A DNA stretch of 64,000 nt, from assembly GCA_001953115.1 (NCBI GenBank), contig LSSL01001969.1, positions 9,197-73,196 of the forward strand, given 5' to 3'. Positions 60,826 through 64,000 of the stretch are shown here, in pieces. Both the position numbers and the translations under genes were made by a program. The notes under the pieces were generated by a model, which did no database searches, was not told the DNA's origin, and saw only the letters and a program-made list of their open reading frames with translations. The first letter of the stretch is position 1. Every line of letters begins with the position of its first letter. The stretch is from Smittium mucronatum (taxonomy: Eukaryota > Kickxellomycota > Harpellomycetes > Harpellales > Legeriomycetaceae).

Positions 60826-62200
60826 AAACGTGTACTCTCCTTAAATCTCAGCTTTTTATTATCTGGATCTGTATCTCTATTGAGATAGTCATTTTTGAGT
60901 TTTTTATTCGGCATTCCTAAAGTTAACATGGGCTATATATGTTTTTTATTTTGGAAGTATGATATTTTTTAATTTCAAATTCCATTTGATTTACCACTAT
61001 CTATTTACTTCTTCACTGTTTAATTTGATTATCAAACTCTTATAATTTGTCTCTATTGGTAATAGAATAAAGTTTCTGTTTGATTAAAAGCGGTGTATAC
61101 ATTATTTATTCCTATATCACATTAATCAACCCTTTTAATAGCAGTGCATTACAGATATTTTTTATTTTTGAAGCAGAAAATCGTTTGAAGATAGTATTTT
61201 AGTTTTATCCTAGTTAAAATTATTCATTTCAAGGAAAATTCTTCATTTTCGCTATCTAGGGTGTTACTGGTGATATTCCAATGAATTTTCATCTTTATAC
61301 AAAAATAAAACCCTTGGCACTAAATCTTTAGAAAAATCTTGATTAAAGGAAAAGTTTATAATAAATTATCAAACCAAAAAGGAAACAAATTTCTTTTGCT
61401 GTGTTGAAACTAGTCGGATGTATTAAATTATGAAAGCGAAGAATAAAATATTGACTTTATGATTTTTTATACAATATTATCAAATTTGATAAATTATGCA
61501 CAATAGAAAAAAAAATAGAATCTTTTTTAATTGTTATACATATTTTTGTCTAGTTAATAATGGTCTACTAACTTTACTTTTTATCTAATGATGTATTTTG
61601 TATAATTTTACGCAATTTTGTATCGGTTTTCACATTTTTGTATCCGCTTATTTACTAACCTTAAAGTACACACCTATTTTTATTTAAGAATTATTATTTA
61701 TCCTTTTGCAAATTGATTGCGTTATTTTTTAAATATCTTATTATTTAGACCATTTTTCATTGTTTTTGGATATGAATTAACTACATCGAATAATATTTTA
61801 CAGGTTTTGAGCCAAGTTTGATATTAGAATTTGTATATATTATATCCTATTAGAATTAGAATTTAATATTTCTTGTTAGAATTATAATTTGTATATATTA
61901 TATCTTATTAGACTTTTTTAATTTTGTAATAGATTACACTTTTTTAAAAATTGATGGTGAGAAAGCGTATTATCACTAGAAAAAGAAATTCAAATTGGGG
62001 GTTCGGAGCGGTGTGATGATGCTAAATGCAGTGCAAATAAATTATTGTAGAGACTAAGGTGGCTTCATACCCACAAATTCTCGCAAAAATGTCAACTTCA
62101 TATTTCAAATAGAATTAAATTTCATTATTTTAGCACATTGTTCACTTGATAAAAATATTATGAATATTAAGGTGTAATATTTTGTAAAAAGTAACATTTT
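60826..62200. other. AT-rich stretch, no gene recognised
   Basis: A minus-strand fragment reading LGMPNKKLKNDYLNRDTDPD (about 60925-60865) may belong to the N-terminal side of the neighbouring MULE relic. A 58-bp direct repeat occurs at about 61831-61914 (TTGTATATATTATATC-TATTAGA twice). Confidence 0.4.
61829..61914 (+). repeat. Direct repeat, period 58 bp
   Basis: TTTGTATATATTATATCCTA at about 61830 recurs as TTTGTATATATTATATCTTA at about 61888. Confidence 0.75.
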
Positions 62201-62204
62201 GGCT

Positions 62205-62375
62205 AAATAGGCGAAGGGGGGGGTATGGGGGGGGGTTATCGCAAAGTTTTTTTCAGCAAATAAAAACTTTATAGACGCTGGTGTATAATATAGGAAGATA
62301 AAATAATATTTCAAAGAATAAGAAATAATGAATATCCCGGTGCTATTAACCCCTCCCCCACATCGCCCCCATAGC
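62205..62375. repeat. G-rich/C-rich imperfect inverted repeat
   Basis: G8 (62216-62223) and G9 (62227-62235) are mirrored by C-rich runs at 62349-62371. The mirrored flanks GGTTATCGCA and GGTTAATAGCA support a hairpin with a loop of about 100 bp. The minus-strand 90-codon frame across it (62105-62377) reads the C/G runs as Gly and Pro and is not convincing as a gene. Confidence 0.5.
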
Positions 62376-62909
62376 ATGAGCGGAAATCAAAAAGAGACTT
62401 TGAGCATATTTCTATGTTGAACATCACATATAGCCTAGGTTCCATTGCTTCAAATATTTTGGATCGGCGAGGTTATACGTTAGCCCCCATGGATCTATGA
62501 AGCTAAAATGATCCCAAGCCTTAGTCTATGCTAATATTAGATTGTATACAAAACTTTCGCATTGGTAAAAAAGGCCTCAATATCAAATGGATGTCAAAGA
62601 ATCTCAAAAATAAAAACTTACTTAAACTTTTGATTAAGAAAACTTGTAGTGTATATTAAAGTCTTTTTAAAAACTCGAGAGCCTGTTGGCAGTAAAAATC
62701 AGTAAAGACTGTGTGAAATAAATGCAGTTAAAAATGTGTTAGAAATAGAAAACTTATATATTCTAAGTGCTAATAATTCCTCTTTCGGTCCAGCAGATGT
62801 ATGTTTATGGGAAATTAAAGTTTGTTTTTTTTTTCAAAAAATCGATATGTTACACTTGAAATCTCTTTGACAACCGATAAAAAATGCAGGCATACGCTAT
62901 TCTTGTCAA

Positions 62910-62929
62910 CAACGAACTTCCGTTCGTTG
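62910..62929. repeat. Perfect 8-bp hairpin with TTCC loop
   Basis: CAACGAAC, TTCC, GTTCGTTG. No T-run follows and no gene is nearby, so no function is assigned. Confidence 0.6.
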
Positions 62930-63266
62930 AGCTCCACTTTAGAGCCTATTTTTATTATTATTAATAATACGTGATATCTTTATCTCAACTTAACTAAAAG
63001 AAAAAGCCGCTAAGAGATTGAGCTTCTTCTCTCTGGCAGATTATTGACTGTGTACATTTAGCCATTTCAGGTAATGTTTTATAGGGATAATTTTTAATAA
63101 GAATAATTGCGCCAGTAAATTTCGAGAATATCGTTTTAATGTTGTATATTTGGGACTAGTATTGAACGTATATTTTTAAAGCGTAAATAAAAAACGTATT
63201 TTCTTTTTGCTCTCAGCTTAACTTTGTCCTATTGCTAATTTTATATTCCCACTAGATTTTTACCAG

Positions 63267-63431
63267 ATGGTTTCTTCTATTCGAAATAATAGAAGAAATA
63301 ACCAAAATCAGCATATAATTGGTTGTAATGCTCATAGGTCCCTAATAAACTCTAACTGTAGTTCATTTTGGATCACTCGACCCAAAATTAATTATAGGGC
63401 TTTTCGGATCACAATTTATGACTCAGTTTAG
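63267..63431 (+). other. Short ATG frame of 54 codons, possible exon or relic
   Basis: Begins MVSSIRNNRRNNQNQHIIGC and ends ITIYDSV. The ATG follows TTTTTACCAG, which resembles a splice acceptor, and has A at -2/G at +4. Balanced residue use sets it apart from AT noise. The frame ends at TAG (63429-63431) and the continuation in another frame is unclear. No family recognised. Confidence 0.2.
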
Positions 63432-64000
63432 CTTCTTTAGGAGAAGAGGATATTCAGAGATCCTATTTGTGCGTTCCCTCTATTTCTATTTGGCAGTAAT
63501 ATTGATGGAACAAATTAATAATGAGCACTTGGAAAAAAGCACTTTATTGGAAGAGGACTGAGCTCTTATTTTTTTGCATCCAGTTGAAAAAGAATTGGGC
63601 CAATTCTGAATTTAGACACCTACCAAAAATAAGGGTACTTTTTATCGAATGGAATAAATGGTCATTCCATCCATTGGCGTATTGATTCCGATATTTTTGA
63701 CTATCATCCTGAAGCAAATATTATTGGGTATTATCCAGTGTTTAAACGGGCAAACATAAACATTATCCACTAATATAAGAATAAATACTAAGAGATTCAG
63801 AAATTTTACAGATTATTGGAGGATGAAGTTATCTAGGCATTTTTGGCCAATAGTATATCTTCTTCAAGAGGTATTTCAGAATATTGAAAGATAACATTTA
63901 TTGATTTCGAAGGAAGAGAGGATTTTTTAATTTTAGATAAATTATAGGTCTGAATACTATTTCTCTTTAAGTTTCACGTTTTTGCCCTTTTTCATAATAT

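Larger units (their letters stand above)
62376..64000. other. GC-richer end region, no gene confirmed
   Basis: Composition is closer to that of the gene islands. A 46-codon plus-strand frame near 62386-62547 (ISMLNITYSLGSIASNILDR) and a 54-codon ATG frame (63267-63431, listed separately) look protein-like but match no family. An 8-bp perfect hairpin lies at 62910-62929. Beyond 63432 one plus-strand frame has runs of about 35-45 codons between stops up to the window end, as a decayed gene might. Confidence 0.35.

Noticed and set aside
62105..62377. 90-codon minus-strand frame
   Set aside because: It is built from translated G/C homopolymers and AT-rich runs, with no motif.

Overview
The window looks like nuclear DNA of a very AT-rich fungus, most likely an early-diverging lineage. 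Two conserved housekeeping genes are readable, both on the minus strand and both with a single short spliceosomal intron: SSU72 (RNA polymerase II CTD phosphatase, 190 aa, 4253-4890) and the catalytic subunit of protein phosphatase 2A (309 aa, 18914-19992). The fungal assignment rests on three things. The PP2A protein has DDRC (Cys207) where animal proteins have DDRG. SSU72 has fungal-style blocks ([24 protein letters not shown]). Both introns are short (65 and 149 bp), and the SSU72 intron carries a perfect TACTAAC branch site. The genus cannot be told from the sequence.

Layout: positions 1-6.9 kb are moderately AT-rich and hold a truncated copy (A) of a dispersed repeat, then SSU72, then a second copy (B). 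Positions 6.9-16.2 kb are an AT-rich desert without genes; it contains a 0.6 kb MITE-like foldback and a larger diverged inverted repeat, and it is bounded by copies B and C of the dispersed repeat in opposite orientations. Positions 16.2-24 kb are a less AT-rich island with copy C and PP2A. Positions 24-44.5 kb are a second gene-free AT-rich desert. Positions 44.5-61.3 kb are a transposon graveyard with two decayed copies of one Tc1/mariner-type (DDE) transposase, two decayed MULE-like transposases, a further coding-like relic, and a 3.2 kb element with about 600 bp inverted arms. Positions 61.3-64 kb rise again in GC and hold short open frames that I cannot identify.

The two genes do not form an operon or pathway with each other. 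They are separate minus-strand transcription units about 14 kb apart, set in sequence islands between deserts of repeats and decayed mobile elements. I found no tRNA, rRNA or CRISPR array. The most notable structures are the long-arm inverted-repeat element (54.03-57.22 kb), the TA-flanked foldback (8.2-8.8 kb), the three-copy dispersed family with a conserved near-palindrome, and the matched pair of dead transposases, each with about 20-bp tandem repeats beyond its 3' end.
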